The notes below the pieces were generated by a model, which did no database searches, was not told where the DNA came from, and saw only the letters and a list, made by a program, of their open reading frames with translations. Position numbers and translations under genes: made by a program. Of a stretch of DNA of 64,000 nt, positions 53,001 to 61,126 are shown piece after piece. Within the stretch, counting starts at the first letter, position 1. The number at the start of each line of letters is the position of its first letter. Source of the DNA: Gambelia wislizenii (Eukaryota > Chordata > Lepidosauria > Squamata > Crotaphytidae); contig JAUMIR010000002.1 in NCBI GenBank assembly GCA_030847615.1, positions 237,851,809-237,915,808 on the forward strand, in the 5' to 3' direction.

Positions 53001-53966
53001 TGTACCTTTACCCAAACATTTTGACTTGGATCCATCAGCCAAACTCACACTTGAGGGGCTAGTCTCTTTAAAGTCCTTAAAGAGTTCTTTATTATTGGAG
53101 ATAAAAGCATTGCAGCCGCTATCCAAACACCATTGAGATAAATCTCTATTTTGCTCCTTCACAGCTTGCAAAACAACTGCAGAAACAGTCATACTAGATG
53201 AAGCAGGCTTTTTCTTGCTTTCTTTGCTCTTTTTTGCTTTGCACTGTTTTGCAAAATGTCCATTTTTGCCACAGTTCCAGCAAAGCTTAGATTTCACAGC
53301 AAAAGCGGGGACCACACCCTTACTGGGGTCTTTAGAGCCATCTACTGGATCATTTGTAGAATTGCGGGTCTTCGCCTGTACAGCCTTTTGAGCAGAACTT
53401 TTCCTCTCCAACCACTTAGCCTCTTCTTCCAACAAACGACCAGTAATAAAATTAATGGTCATATTTGCTGCTGCCATATTTTCGAAGGAGAATATTAAGG
53501 CATCGAATTTTTCTGGTAGGCTTGATAAGAGGATATGAACTTTTTCTTGTTCAGTAAAATGGACATTAATCTCCTGCAACTGATGGAAATATTGCCGGAT
53601 AGTTGAAATGTGTGTGGCCACATCGCCATCTGGCTGCAGCTTTAGTCTATACAGCTTCCTTGTTAACATAAGCTGTGAACCAGTCCCAGCATGGACATAA
53701 ACCTGCCGCAGTGCTTGCCAAATGTCCCTGGCCGTGGCACAGCCTCGCACATACATCAACTGACTGTCCTCAATTGCCAAAATGAGAGACGCTCGGGCAC
53801 GTTCCTCAGACTGCTGTTGCAATACAGAAGCGCCTTGGGCAGGGGGGGCTAAAATGGGAGCGTGTATCAATTGTTGATGCAAATAAGCCTCCATCTTCAC
53901 AGCCCACAAATGATAATTCTTATCATTTAACTTTTGGAAAGGAAAAACTGCCATACTCTGAGCCAT
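50016..53966 (-). CDS. gag-pol: Copia gag-pol polyprotein, 1,316 aa, intact
   Basis: A single frame encoding all replication proteins. Residues 1-200: Gag of the Ty1/copia (UBN2-like) type. Residues 229-242: CCHC zinc knuckle (C229, C232, H237, C242). Residue 282: protease aspartate in W-C-L-D-S-G-C. Residues 413-448: integrase zinc-binding HHCC (H413, H418, C445, C448). The integrase core has D476, D538 and E574, giving D-D-35-E. Residues 715-770 form a Q-rich, acidic linker. RT spans about 815-1060 with D906 (HFDVETAYLN) and FVDD at 990-993. RNase H has D1155, E1196 and D1232, and the frame ends after the IADLFTKAL motif (1279-1287). Start chosen as the first Met, 339 nt after the 5' LTR. 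There is no frameshift between gag and pol, usual for copia. The C-terminus runs 15 bases into the 3' LTR. Confidence 0.97.
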   Translation of the reverse strand: MAQSMAVFPFQKLNDKNYHLWAVKMEAYLHQQLIHAPILAPPAQGASVLQQQSEERARASLILAIEDSQLMYVRGCATARDIWQALRQVYVHAGTGSQLMLTRKLYRLKLQPDGDVATHISTIRQYFHQLQEINVHFTEQEKVHILLSSLPEKFDALIFSFENMAAANMTINFITGRLLEEEAKWLERKSSAQKAVQAKTRNSTNDPVDGSKDPSKGVVPAFAVKSKLCWNCGKNGHFAKQCKAKKSKESKKKPASSSMTVSAVVLQAVKEQNRDLSQWCLDSGCNAFISNNKELFKDFKETSPSSVSLADGSKSKCLGKGTCFVQCLNMDVKNVQYVPDLKMCLLSVVKLTQEGYEVQFKGNKCYILKDGTVMAEGVFHDQLYYMYNSVQEPQTSTIMANSPLHDNCVHLLHRRFGHASFKVLRQMPDMVDGLSLRACQKYLDCKICKKLKSKVHPFPKHSERKSKRILELVHMDLSGPYPPSLGGAKYILVLVDDFSRYCFLFLLKSKDETFQTFKNWVAYVERHFPQKVSSLQSDRGGEFMSNEFQNWLKQKGIFHRLTTPYSPNENGISERKIGVLQTIKDSLMFDANIEQKYWGEAMLTAAYLSNRVPSSVVSNTPFFMFYGKKPSVRHIRTFGSYAWVNIPKANRKKGEPKARRLRFVGYDQSSKGWRFAFGDGRVLISRNAEFEEQANWSHVHANLDVVLPSFVGENQPEQQQQQQAAESGTGISPDLRGEGSKHESFDVESDSNADSDNDQAQPVVPRRSNRETKGVPPLRFTAQNVKVCQVTFEPDNYTDVLKLPKEEQQKWQEAMENEMESIKGHDVFRIVALPQGEKAVGCRWVYKRKQLQDGGVKYKARLVAKGYSQIQYQNYDQVFAPTVKVQSVKIALSIASLNQLKVNHFDVETAYLNAPLDECIYMEQAPGFHSGGADQVYCLNKALYGLKQSGRCWYLCLDEQLKNVGFQNSIADPCLYTRGVNQNYEIVVAFVDDFCLITQTDVQVQKFKQELGSKFKLKDLGQIRNYLGVDFQRFENGDFKMSQVQKIERVLDLCNMSQCKPARTPMCCDFINITDSRPFEHPELFHSVVGSLLYIARWSRPDIQYAVNVLSRKVSKPTQHDWQGLKRLLRYLRGTLNYGVKISSQGSHELEAFCDASFASEIQNRYSDSGMIIFYAGTAIHWGSKKQSTIALSSAEAEFAALSSVVNELIYLKQIFSDLGMPISEAVKVFEDSQACIVMATAQGVKSRTKHVAVKFQNVREAVQNGLIDLVYCPSEENIADLFTKALGNIKHDLLCDRLGIICQCLDEKLEGCQGK
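50031..50042 (-). promoter_or_regulatory. Polypurine tract of the copia element
   Basis: On the minus strand AAATTAGAGGGG directly precedes the 3' LTR TGTCAGGG. This purine-rich run is where plus-strand DNA synthesis would start. It overlaps the codons for the pol C-terminus (K-L-E-G). Confidence 0.75.
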
Positions 53967-54305
53967 TGTCCATAAACTCTTTAGCCCCTCTCAACTGATT
54001 ATCTGCTTCCCTCACACAGGGGTTGCTTACCAGCAGGGCGTTGTAAATGGTTCGGTCTCAGCAGTCCTCACAGCAGGCTTTCTCACCTTCCAGTCCCCTC
54101 CTTGCTGGGGTTGTAAGCTCTTGCCAGGCGTAGACAAAAGCAAGCTCCAACAGCTTCAAAGGAAAAAGACTTCACACCAAAGGGACAAGTTGCCCAACTT
54201 GCCGCTTGTTCAAAGCCCCTCTCAGCTCAGGCTTAAACAATTTGCAGCATAAGAGCTTCACGGCTCATAAACTCTTGAGCCAGCAATCCTGGGCATCCCA
54301 TAACC
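53967..54305 (-). other. Copia 5' leader between LTR and gag
   Basis: 339 nt of untranslated leader, expected to hold the primer site (first bases) and packaging signals. No upstream long frame. It contains TCCCCTCCTTGCTGGGGTTG-type inverted pairs around 54095-54115 (+ strand), a possible RNA stem. Confidence 0.6.
54297..54305 (-). promoter_or_regulatory. Primer-binding site, initiator-tRNA-Met-like
   Basis: On the minus strand GGTTATGGG follows the 5' LTR end TGTGACA with no gap. It is complementary to the anticodon-loop stretch CCCATAACC of initiator tRNA-Met, the internal site used by Drosophila copia with a cleaved half tRNA (family knowledge). Upstream complementarity (TGGGC at 54290-54294) continues only after a 3-nt interruption. 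Confidence 0.65.
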
Positions 54306-54791
54306 TGTCACAGATCTGTGCAGAGCGCAGTCACTCCCTGTTCATCCGAACAGGGAATAAGCAACAAAAACGTGTGCTTTGTGAGCAAACAAATACTCCT
54401 TTGGTGCAAAAGTAAGTCCATGCCAAAATTCTTTTAGACTTTTATTAATAACAATTAAATAAAAAGGAAAACAATAACAGAAAGCATTTAACCATGTTTT
54501 CTAGGTTCTCTCTAAGCAAGAGAGGTACACACAAGCTTGAAGCTCTCTTCTATCTCAGGAACAAAACAATATAACCCCTCCCAATTATATAGACCATAAT
54601 ACTTAGTCCTTGGGAGAACCGAAAGTAATCTTAAGTTTCGTTTCTCACATACAAACCTAAAGAACAGAATAACAGAACAGACAGATTTATTACCCTCTAA
54701 TAGCCAAAGATGGCGCCAGGCATGTCTGGCTAAAAAATTATTCAGGGAGGGGAAGACAAACTCCTGATCTCAAAAACTATTTTCCCTGACA
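54306..54791 (-). repeat. Copia 5' LTR (right on + strand)
   Basis: Identical by eye to 49545-50030 over 486 bp. The TATA-like motif corresponds to 54584-54591, the poly(A) signal to 54441-54446 and the U5 hairpin to 54335-54356. It would drive transcription leftward through gag-pol. Confidence 0.96.
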
Positions 54792-54796
54792 GGCTC
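54792..54796. repeat. Target-site duplication GGCTC, right
   Basis: Perfect partner of 49540-49544. Confidence 0.9.
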
Positions 54797-54869
54797 CCCC
54801 GCCTTAATCCGTAGAGGGTCTTCGAGGTCTCTCTGCAGAGGCACAGTGATGAAGATGTGACTAGATTAT

Positions 54870-55165
54870 GGGGTTGTCTAAATGGTGAAAAAAATCCTCG
54901 TAGAATTCAAGGAGAAAATGTGTTGTCTTAATGGCAACCCACAGTGATTCGCCCTATTCAGAAAGGGGGAGGGATAAAAACGTCCATATGCTGTATGGTA
55001 GGAGACTTCGTGGTTTTCCGTGAAGTTTTTTTAAAAAGTGCGAGTGGGTGCGCATTCTTGCTCTTTAGGAAAAGCGATTTGCCTTCATTCGCTTGTTCAT
55101 ATGACAGGGAGTGGAAATCTGATTGGCCGGACGAGCGCAGGGGTGGGGTTTGCTGACAGGGAAAG
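54870..55165 (-). mobile_element. MITE family A, copy 6 (partial)
   Basis: GGGGTTGTCTAAATGGTGAAAAAA and GGAAATCTGATTGGCC are the complements of the A right end and CCAATCAG block. It stops matching at about 55165 where GC-rich sequence begins. Confidence 0.65.
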
Positions 55166-55500
55166 CTCCCCCAGCCACCCCCCCAAGCTATTGGGAACGG
55201 GAAGGGAGAGGGCGGCTGTCATTCCCACCCACCCCAGCAGCCTCCACCCCTGTGGGGACCGAGGGAGGGGGGAGGACTTCCTCGGTCCCTTCCTCAGTTT
55301 CCCACCCATGTTGTCGTTGTCGCCGTCGCCACTGCCATCGCCCCCACAGGGACTGGGGGAGGTAGGAGGGTGGCTGCCATCCTCTCCCCCTTCCCTAGGT
55401 CCTTGCCGTCGCCATCCCACCACAAAGCTTATGGGGGCTGCTGTGGGAAAATCCACCGTTAAGACAAGTCGCAGCTGCTGCGACTTGCTCTTACTGCAGG
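55166..55500. other. GC-rich tract with short hairpin
   Basis: C/G-rich sequence with CCCACC, GTCGCC and GGGGGAGG motifs, and a hairpin at about 55455-55490 (AAGTCGCAG-CTG-CTGCGACTT). Open frames on both strands across it have no recognisable domains. It may be the body of another GC-rich transposon-derived element like T1. No promoter can be supported. Confidence 0.4.
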
Positions 55501-55887
55501 CCACAACTCCCCCCCCCCCATTCAACATGGGATAACATTTAATTTTGCAGTTTAACTTCAACTTTTTAGTTACTTTAAGAGTTGAATCATGGAAGAAGAA
55601 TATCATACAGAACAAGGGCTGGTTCGTGCTGTGCCTTGTTTTGTGTTTTGGGTAGTATGGATGGGAGGAGAGTGTGTTTTGTAGCACGGACCAATATTTT
55701 GTAGTATACAGATGTTTTGGGCAAATACCTAAAAGGTAACTATTTGAGTTATTTGGGAGAAACATTTTTTTTAAAGTGTCAATATGGCAACTAGTTAGTG
55801 CTTAAACAGTTTGATAATAGCTTTGATGCTGTAACTCAGTACTCTTTAAAAGTAACTTCCCAAGCTCTGAAACTAAACACAGTCCTG

Positions 55888-56217
55888 GGACTTTTTCGGA
55901 CGTTGATTTACCGTGCCAGAAAGCTTGTAACATTTGCGACGCTGCTGCGCGGCAGGGGGCCCATTTCGTACAACGCTGTTTCAGTACCGCGAGAGATTGG
56001 AGGCAGCCGTGCCATATTTGGCCATTTTTTATTCACAGGCAATTTCCATGAGTAAAAAATGGCCAAATATGGTGCGGCTGCCTCCAATCTCTTGCGGAAC
56101 TGAAACAGTTGATTTCGGCAGGGGGACGGCGTCGTACGAAATGGGCCCCCTGCCACGCAGCAGCGTCGCAAGTGTTACGAGCCTTTTGGCGCGATAAATC
56201 AATGTCCGAAAAAGTCC
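55888..56217. mobile_element. 330-bp foldback MITE (3-bp duplication CTG)
   Basis: The two halves are near-perfect inverted complements over about 145-150 bp each, from GGACTTTTTCGGACGTTGAT / ATCAATGTCCGAAAAAGTCC at the ends to TGGCCATTTTTTA / TAAAAAATGGCCA around a roughly 22-nt loop near 56042. CTG occurs at 55885-55887 and 56218-56220. The termini match family C (GGACTTTATCAGAC) at 11 of 14 positions. The frames of 65-87 codons are mirror artefacts. Confidence 0.85.
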
Positions 56218-56654
56218 CTGGTGTGAGCACATAACATTCTCAGGTAGCTGCCTGGATTTCCGTAAGGACTGCTGATGATAACTGTCCTCGGCCCTCTTTA
56301 AACACTTTTCCTTCTAGTGCTTCAGTCTGGTCAGCACTGAACGGCTGGGATCTGGGAGCCACCATTTTAAACAACCCCCAGTCCCTCCTGGATTGTGCTG
56401 CTCCACCATATTGTGAGAGGGTAAAATGGCAGCTGATAAACTCAGTTGCCCACTGCTGTTATGAGGGTGGCTGCTTCATGTTGGCAGGTAAGATTGTCAA
56501 GGGGTCCAAAAGATTTTTTTATTTTTTATTTTTGCCAAGGATCTCTTCAAACTAGGAGTCAAACCTCTACAAAACATACTCTCAAGGTTAATTGCCCCCC
56601 ACCCCAAGTTGGTAGGTAATCCTATTTCTGTCTCAACAATAATTTGTTCTTGTA

Positions 56655-56802
56655 GAGCAGAGTGGGCAACTTGTTGCCCTACATATGTTATTGGATTGAA
56701 ATTCCCATAACCCTGTAACCCTATTGGTTACGTTGGCTGGAGCTCATGGGAGTTGTAGGCGAAAAAGATCGAGAGGTCCATAGTTGCCCACTCCTGTTGT
56801 AG
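56655..56802. mobile_element. Small foldback hAT-like MITE
   Basis: AGAGCAGAGTGGGCAACTTG opposes ATAGTTGCCCACTCCTGTTG, with TTGAAATTCCCATAACCC and CATGGGAGTTGTAGGC inside. Better preserved than the relative at 8089-8200. Confidence 0.7.
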
Positions 56803-56863
56803 TCTCTACTAATGGATCTGTTCTTATTTACCTCTGTTCTACTATGTTACTCAGAGTACTGTA

Positions 56864-56935
56864 CAGTTGTCCCTCCATATCCACGGATTTGGTATCCACG
56901 GATTTAAGTATTCACACCTTGAAAATATTTTCTGG
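56864..56935 (+). mobile_element. Tigger-like MITE T5 (truncated)
   Basis: TA then CAGTTGTCCCTCCATATCCA through TTGAAAATATTTTC; the other end is missing. Confidence 0.7.
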
Positions 56936-56994
56936 TAGGGCTGGGAAAGTATCCTGCCCCAAACCCTGGAGAGCTGCACCTAGAGTTGAGAATA

Positions 56995-57255
56995 CAGTAA
57001 GGACCCCCATATCCTCTGGGGATTGGTTCTGGGTGGGGGAGGGGGCGTGGATACCGAAAACTGTGGATAATAGCCAACACCATTGAAAATAATGGGACTT
57101 CCAGTTTAAAATACCATAGAGCTATCTTGCAGGACCTAAAAAATGGCTAGAGAGGACATATTTTCTAGGAAGACTCTATGGTAGGTGTGCTGTTTTGTGT
57201 CCTGTGGATAATTGAATCAGTGGATAATGAATCAGTGGATACAGGGGTCCTGCTG
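56995..57255 (+). mobile_element. Tigger-like MITE T6
   Basis: TA at 56993-56994 and 57256-57257. Ends CAGTAAGGACCCCCATATCC and GATACAGGGGTCCTGCTG. The reverse copy at 60888-61126 has the same interior (ACTTCCAGTTTAAAATACCA). Confidence 0.85.
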
Positions 57256-57359
57256 TATTGGGCTGAAGGAACCAATGGTTCTTTTTGCTGCGGTTTCTGG
57301 TGTGAGGCCCTTCCCTTGTATGTTGGTGCTTCCTCAGCGTAAGACAGGTTTCCTCCGTT

Positions 57360-57930
57360 CTAAACCCTCCAAAGCTTTATAGTTGAAAACGGGGACACAG
57401 TTGGCCAAGCGACACCAGCATACTCAAGATGGCAAAAGTTATTCATGAGGAAAAACAGACAAGCTAGGACAGTGATGGGCAACCTTGTGAGCTTGTTGTG
57501 TCACACTTCACCAAAAAACTGAGCATAACTCGGGTGGTGTGTCACTTTGAGGAAAATACTTTAGGGAAGGTGGAGGAAAGTGGCAACCAGGGCTTTGAAG
57601 CCCCATCACCACTTTAGGGAGGCGGTGTGTGTGTGTGAAACATCCTTCTTGGCATGCGGCCGCCTCAGTGGCCCCGTGTCATCAGAAATGGCTACGCGTG
57701 TCAGTGCTGACACGCATGTCATAGGTTCGCCATCACTGAGCTAGGAGAAGCTGCAGCAGTTTGCATTTGCCTGACCCTGCTGTGAAGGGCAAGATTCTCC
57801 CTCAGCCCCAGTTAATTGAGTCAAATTAGTTTTGCATTTTAAACTCAGTTTGAAGCAACTGAATTAAGTGTGGCAACAAAGGATTGACTGGGATTGTCCT
57901 TGCCAAACTGGGACAGTTTGGAGGGTATGC
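57360..57930 (+). mobile_element. Unclassified dispersed repeat F, copy 3, split by a hAT element
   Basis: AAGATGGCAAAAGTTATTCA before and TTTTAAACTCAGTTTGAAGC after the hAT insertion match 32567-32950. Confidence 0.55.
57470..57738. mobile_element. hAT non-autonomous element with 8-bp target duplication
   Basis: CAGTGATGGGCAACC and the complement of GGTTCGCCATCACTG form the termini. AGCTAGGA occurs at 57462-57469 and 57739-57746, exactly the 8 bp expected for hAT. The interior has the perfect palindrome GCGTGTCAGTGCTGACACGC-type sequence at about 57696-57715. 269 bp, no transposase. Confidence 0.9.
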
Positions 57931-58291
57931 TGTTCATGTTCATGCTAGCTTTTGGTCGCCCATTTCTCCCCCATCCCCCAAAATACCGGTAGGCTTTGCT
58001 GTGCCAGCCCTGTACACAGTCCTTCAACTTCTTTTAGTTGGAGGGCACTCCTATTTCTGTCTCTGGCCCTACTTGTTCAAATACAAACTCTGCAAGTGTA
58101 CCAAATACTTTTGCCCTTTGTTCATCAGCTCCGCCTATTGATATTACTTTGTTTTTATAATAGGCTATTCAGGAGAAACTACACACCTGCAGAAACCCCC
58201 ACTTTCAGCACAACAGCCCTGCCTTGTTTCCTATCTGGCCACCCTACCTTCCAAGTAACTACAACTACTTAGTAGAGTTTCTTTTATATAT

Positions 58292-58324
58292 ATACACGTA
58301 TATATATATATATATATATATATA
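58292..58324 (+). repeat. (TA)n microsatellite
   Basis: Alternating TA with a few CG interruptions just upstream. Confidence 0.9.
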
Positions 58325-58739
58325 GTTTCAAGATAATATATAATCATGCAATTAAATATTCTTCTCATTGCCAAAAGTAAGATTTTCTTTCCTCCTAAAA
58401 GAAACATATCCAGGAAAAATAAAATATCATTCACACATATACTTGTAATAAAACAAGGGGGAATTTTTTTTAATTAATTCACAATTGCCATTTCCTCACT
58501 AGATGTTTCTTTCCCCCTAGTACTTCCATCCTGATTTAGCTGGAAATTGCTCAGTTCCTTCCTCCATGTCACCTTCCTCCATGTCACCTGTTTTTCTAAT
58601 TCTATATGACATTTCCTGGCTTCTCCTATTCTGAAATGCAGCTGTACAGTATAGCAGGCCTTTCCCAAATAGCTATCCCAGCCGGAAGATTCGGCTGCTT
58701 TTTCCCTTAAGTGATCACTGGATTATTTCATTTTCCCCC

Positions 58740-58882
58740 TCTTTTTAATTATTGTACAGTTTTAATCTGTTTAATTTAATATTGTTTTAAGGGGTGGGTG
58801 GGTTGGGGTATTAATGTAATTATGGGATTTTTATGATGTAAGCCACCCCGATAGTCCTGCAGAGGGGCAGGATAGAAATAAA

Positions 58883-58915
<33 letters not shown>
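58740..58915 (+). mobile_element. LINE-type 3' tail with (ATT)n
   Basis: TTATGATGTAAGCCACCCCG then AGAGGGGCAGGATAGAAATA and (TTA)n at 58886-58915. Same tail type as 20318-20402. Confidence 0.65.
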
Positions 58916-59159
58916 CAACTGCTTGCCAACGATGCAGGCTGATTTCAACCTCTGCTTATTGATTGCTAAGTTTGGAAGGTTTTTGGAGAGTTTCAAAGCT
59001 AGAGAAACTTCTGCAAAACTCCATAGCCAGTAAAATAAATAAATAAAATAAAATAAAAAGCCTTGTCTTAAGGTCTCCATTCTGAATTAGCAGCAGAGCT
59101 CCAAGTGCTGCAGGTCAGACCTAACCCTGACCCCCTTCTTCCTCAACCAGCCTAAAAAG

Positions 59160-59384
59160 CCATTACTGTACTTGAAGTCTCGCCTGGCCGGCCATTTGAG
59201 GTACAACTTCTTTAATGGACACGTCTCTTGGCCAATAGGAAGAAGGCGTCGGAGGCGGTGAGCCAATGGGACGGGGAGGGTGGGAGCTGGAGACCAGATC
59301 CAGGAAGTGGCCGCTGCTAATCTGAACAGAGAAGCAGCAGCAGCAGCAGCAGGAAGGAGGAGGAAGGGCTGAAGAGGGAGGCAG
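59160..59384 (+). promoter_or_regulatory. Candidate promoter and 5' UTR exon of the next gene (PRR13 by synteny)
   Basis: GC-rich, apparently unique sequence with two CCAAT boxes (59232-59236, 59263-59267), an ETS-like CAGGAAGTGG (59301-59310), a (GCA)n run around 59333-59352 and a good 5' splice site GCAG|GTAGGT at 59384/59385. No TATA box. In mammals AMHR2 is followed, same strand, by PRR13, whose first exon is non-coding (from memory). No PRR13 coding exon is visible before 64000, so its intron 1 would extend past the window. Function and identity are inference. Confidence 0.45.
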
Positions 59385-59593
59385 GTAGGTGGAAGGAAGT
59401 TTGTGGTGGTTGGGGGCTCTTTGGATTGATCCTTCTTTGGGGGGGGGTCCCCTTTTCTGTAAAAAGGATGACAAGGGTTACATGTATCCCACTTCTGGGG
59501 TGATGATGATGAAGAAGAAGAAACCAATCCCAGTATTGCCAGGCTGTATCTTTACCTGGGGTTAGGATTTTTTTTGGAGAGGGGATTAGGAAT

Positions 59594-60692
59594 TTTTTTA
59601 TTGGAATAAGACCATTCTACTGAAAAATACACCCGACCTCAAAAGGCCGTAACAATAACGCAATTAAAATTGTTTTCCTCTTTTCTAACTCATACAAAAA
59701 TAAAACTATCTTATCCTAACACTAATACATTTTTCCTCTTTAATCGAAACACACTATCATCACTTTTTTTTCTTTTCCAGTGAACATTCTAGTTACACCT
59801 TTATACTTTTTTTATTGAAATAAAACCATTCCACAGAATAGTACACCTGACCGGAAAAGGCCCTAACAATAACCCCAAATTTCCCCCCTCTTTTCTTATT
59901 AATACAAAAATAAAACTATCTTATCCAAACACTAATACCATTTTCCCTCTTAAATCGAAACACACTATCATCACTCTTTTTTCTTTTCCAGTGAACATTC
60001 TAGTTACACCTTTATACTTTTTTTATTGAAATAAAACCATTCTACAGAATAGTACCCCTCTCTCTCTCTGGCTTTTCTTCGCAAACGAAGATTCAGGAAG
60101 GACTCATCCCGCGTCTTCTGCAAGCGCGCTGATGACTAAAAAGGCCAATCCAAGATAAACAAGTCCGGTTGCAAAAAGCGCAGCAGAAGGACTCCTTGGG
60201 TGATGTTTTTGGGTTGTGATTCTTTCTGCGTTGTCGTTTCTCTTCAAGACTTGTTCGTCGTGAGTTCTCAAATAAGGCTGCAGCATTGTGGATATTGCGT
60301 CTCCATGCCTCCCGATGTGAGGCCAGGGCGGACCACTGTTGGTGATCAATTTGGCCAAGCCTGAGATGTTGTTTCAGGGAGTCTTTGTATCGCTTTTTTG
60401 GAGCACCCCTCTTACGCTGACCCGTGGCGAGTTCACCGTAGAGTAGTATTTTTGGGAGGCGATGGTCCTCCATCCTAGAAACGTGCCCTGCCCAGCGCAG
60501 CTAACTTCACTAAGAGACAGAATAGTACACCTGACCGCAAAAGGCCCTAACAATAACCCCAAGTTTTCCCCCTCTTTTCTTATTAATACAAAAATAAAAC
60601 TATCTTATCCTAACATTTTTCCTCTTTCATCGAAACACACTATCATCACTCTTTTTTCTTTTTCAATGAACATTCTTGTTACACCTTTATAC
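59594..60692. repeat. 211-bp tandem repeat, three units, third split by LINE-Z
   Basis: Units: about 59594-59806, 59807-60017 and 60018-60692 (with LINE-Z removed). Each reads TTTTATTGAAATAAAACCAT, ACACCTGACC..AAAAGGCC, CTATCTTATCC, AACACACTATCATCACT and CATTCTAGTTACACC in order. Unit 1 is the most diverged. No coding capacity. Confidence 0.9.
60056..60516 (-). mobile_element. LINE-Z copy 6 with 12-bp target duplication
   Basis: ACAGAATAGTAC occurs at 60044-60055 and 60517-60528. The minus frame 60093-60473 encodes [37 protein letters not shown] and [20 protein letters not shown] plus C. The 3' hairpin CTTCGCAAACGAAG is at 60077-60090. Clean ends show a complete retrotransposition event with 5' truncation. 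Confidence 0.9.
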
Positions 60693-60887
60693 TAAAATTA
60701 GAAGTTACACATTACAATTATACATATTTGGGAAAAGAATAAAAAAATACTGAAAATAGTAATACAAAAATAATAAAATACTGACTTATTTGTTTAAAGA
60801 TATCCCTTAAGTTATTGCTAGGGTTGTCTTATTAAACCATGGCCAAAATTTTCTCCAACAATGGTTTGGAGAAATACTGTAGAAATA

Positions 60888-61126
60888 CAGTTGGAGCCCT
60901 GCATCCACTGATTCATTATCCACTGATTCAGTTATCCACGGGACACAAAACAGCACACCTACCATAACGTCTTCTTAGAAAATGTGTCTTCTCTACCCAT
61001 TTTTAGGTCCTCCAAGGCAACTCTATGGTATTTTAAACTGGAAGTCCCATTATTTTCAATGGTGTTTGCTATTATCCATGGTTTTCAGTATCCACGGGGC
61101 CCCTCAAAACCAATCCCCAGTGGATA
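60888..61126 (-). mobile_element. Tigger-like MITE T7, abutting a D element
   Basis: TA then CAGTTGGAGCCCTGCATCCA; interior inverse of T6. The right end is cut at GTGGATAC, where family D sequence TATAATGCAGTTTGACAC begins (61127-61335, itself lacking its left ~25 bp). Confidence 0.75.

Larger units (their letters stand above)
49545..54791 (-). mobile_element. Complete Ty1/copia LTR retrotransposon, 5,247 bp
   Basis: Two 486-bp LTRs (49545-50030 and 54306-54791) read identically base for base and are bounded by TGTCA...TGACA. They flank an internal region with one uninterrupted gag-pol frame on the minus strand, a primer-binding site next to the 5' LTR and a polypurine tract next to the 3' LTR. 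The 5-bp target duplication GGCTC is perfect. Domain order protease-integrase-RT-RNase H is diagnostic of Ty1/copia (Pseudoviridae-type), not gypsy. There is no envelope frame. Identical LTRs plus an open frame indicate a very recent insertion, possibly still capable of retrotransposition (inference). It lies about 12.8 kb downstream of the AMHR2 stop, in opposite orientation. Confidence 0.97.

Noticed and set aside
53100..53140. Copia protease motif D-S-G-C as a possible inactivating change
   Set aside because: D-S-G-C occurs in other copia-type proteases; the catalytic Asp-Ser-Gly core is intact.
55097..55765. 222-codon minus-strand frame in GC-rich sequence
   Set aside because: Low-complexity proline/glycine-rich translation across a repeat boundary, with no domain and frames open on both strands.
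59594..60692. CRISPR-like or spaced repeat array
   Set aside because: Units are 211 bp and adjacent without spacers, in a vertebrate genome.
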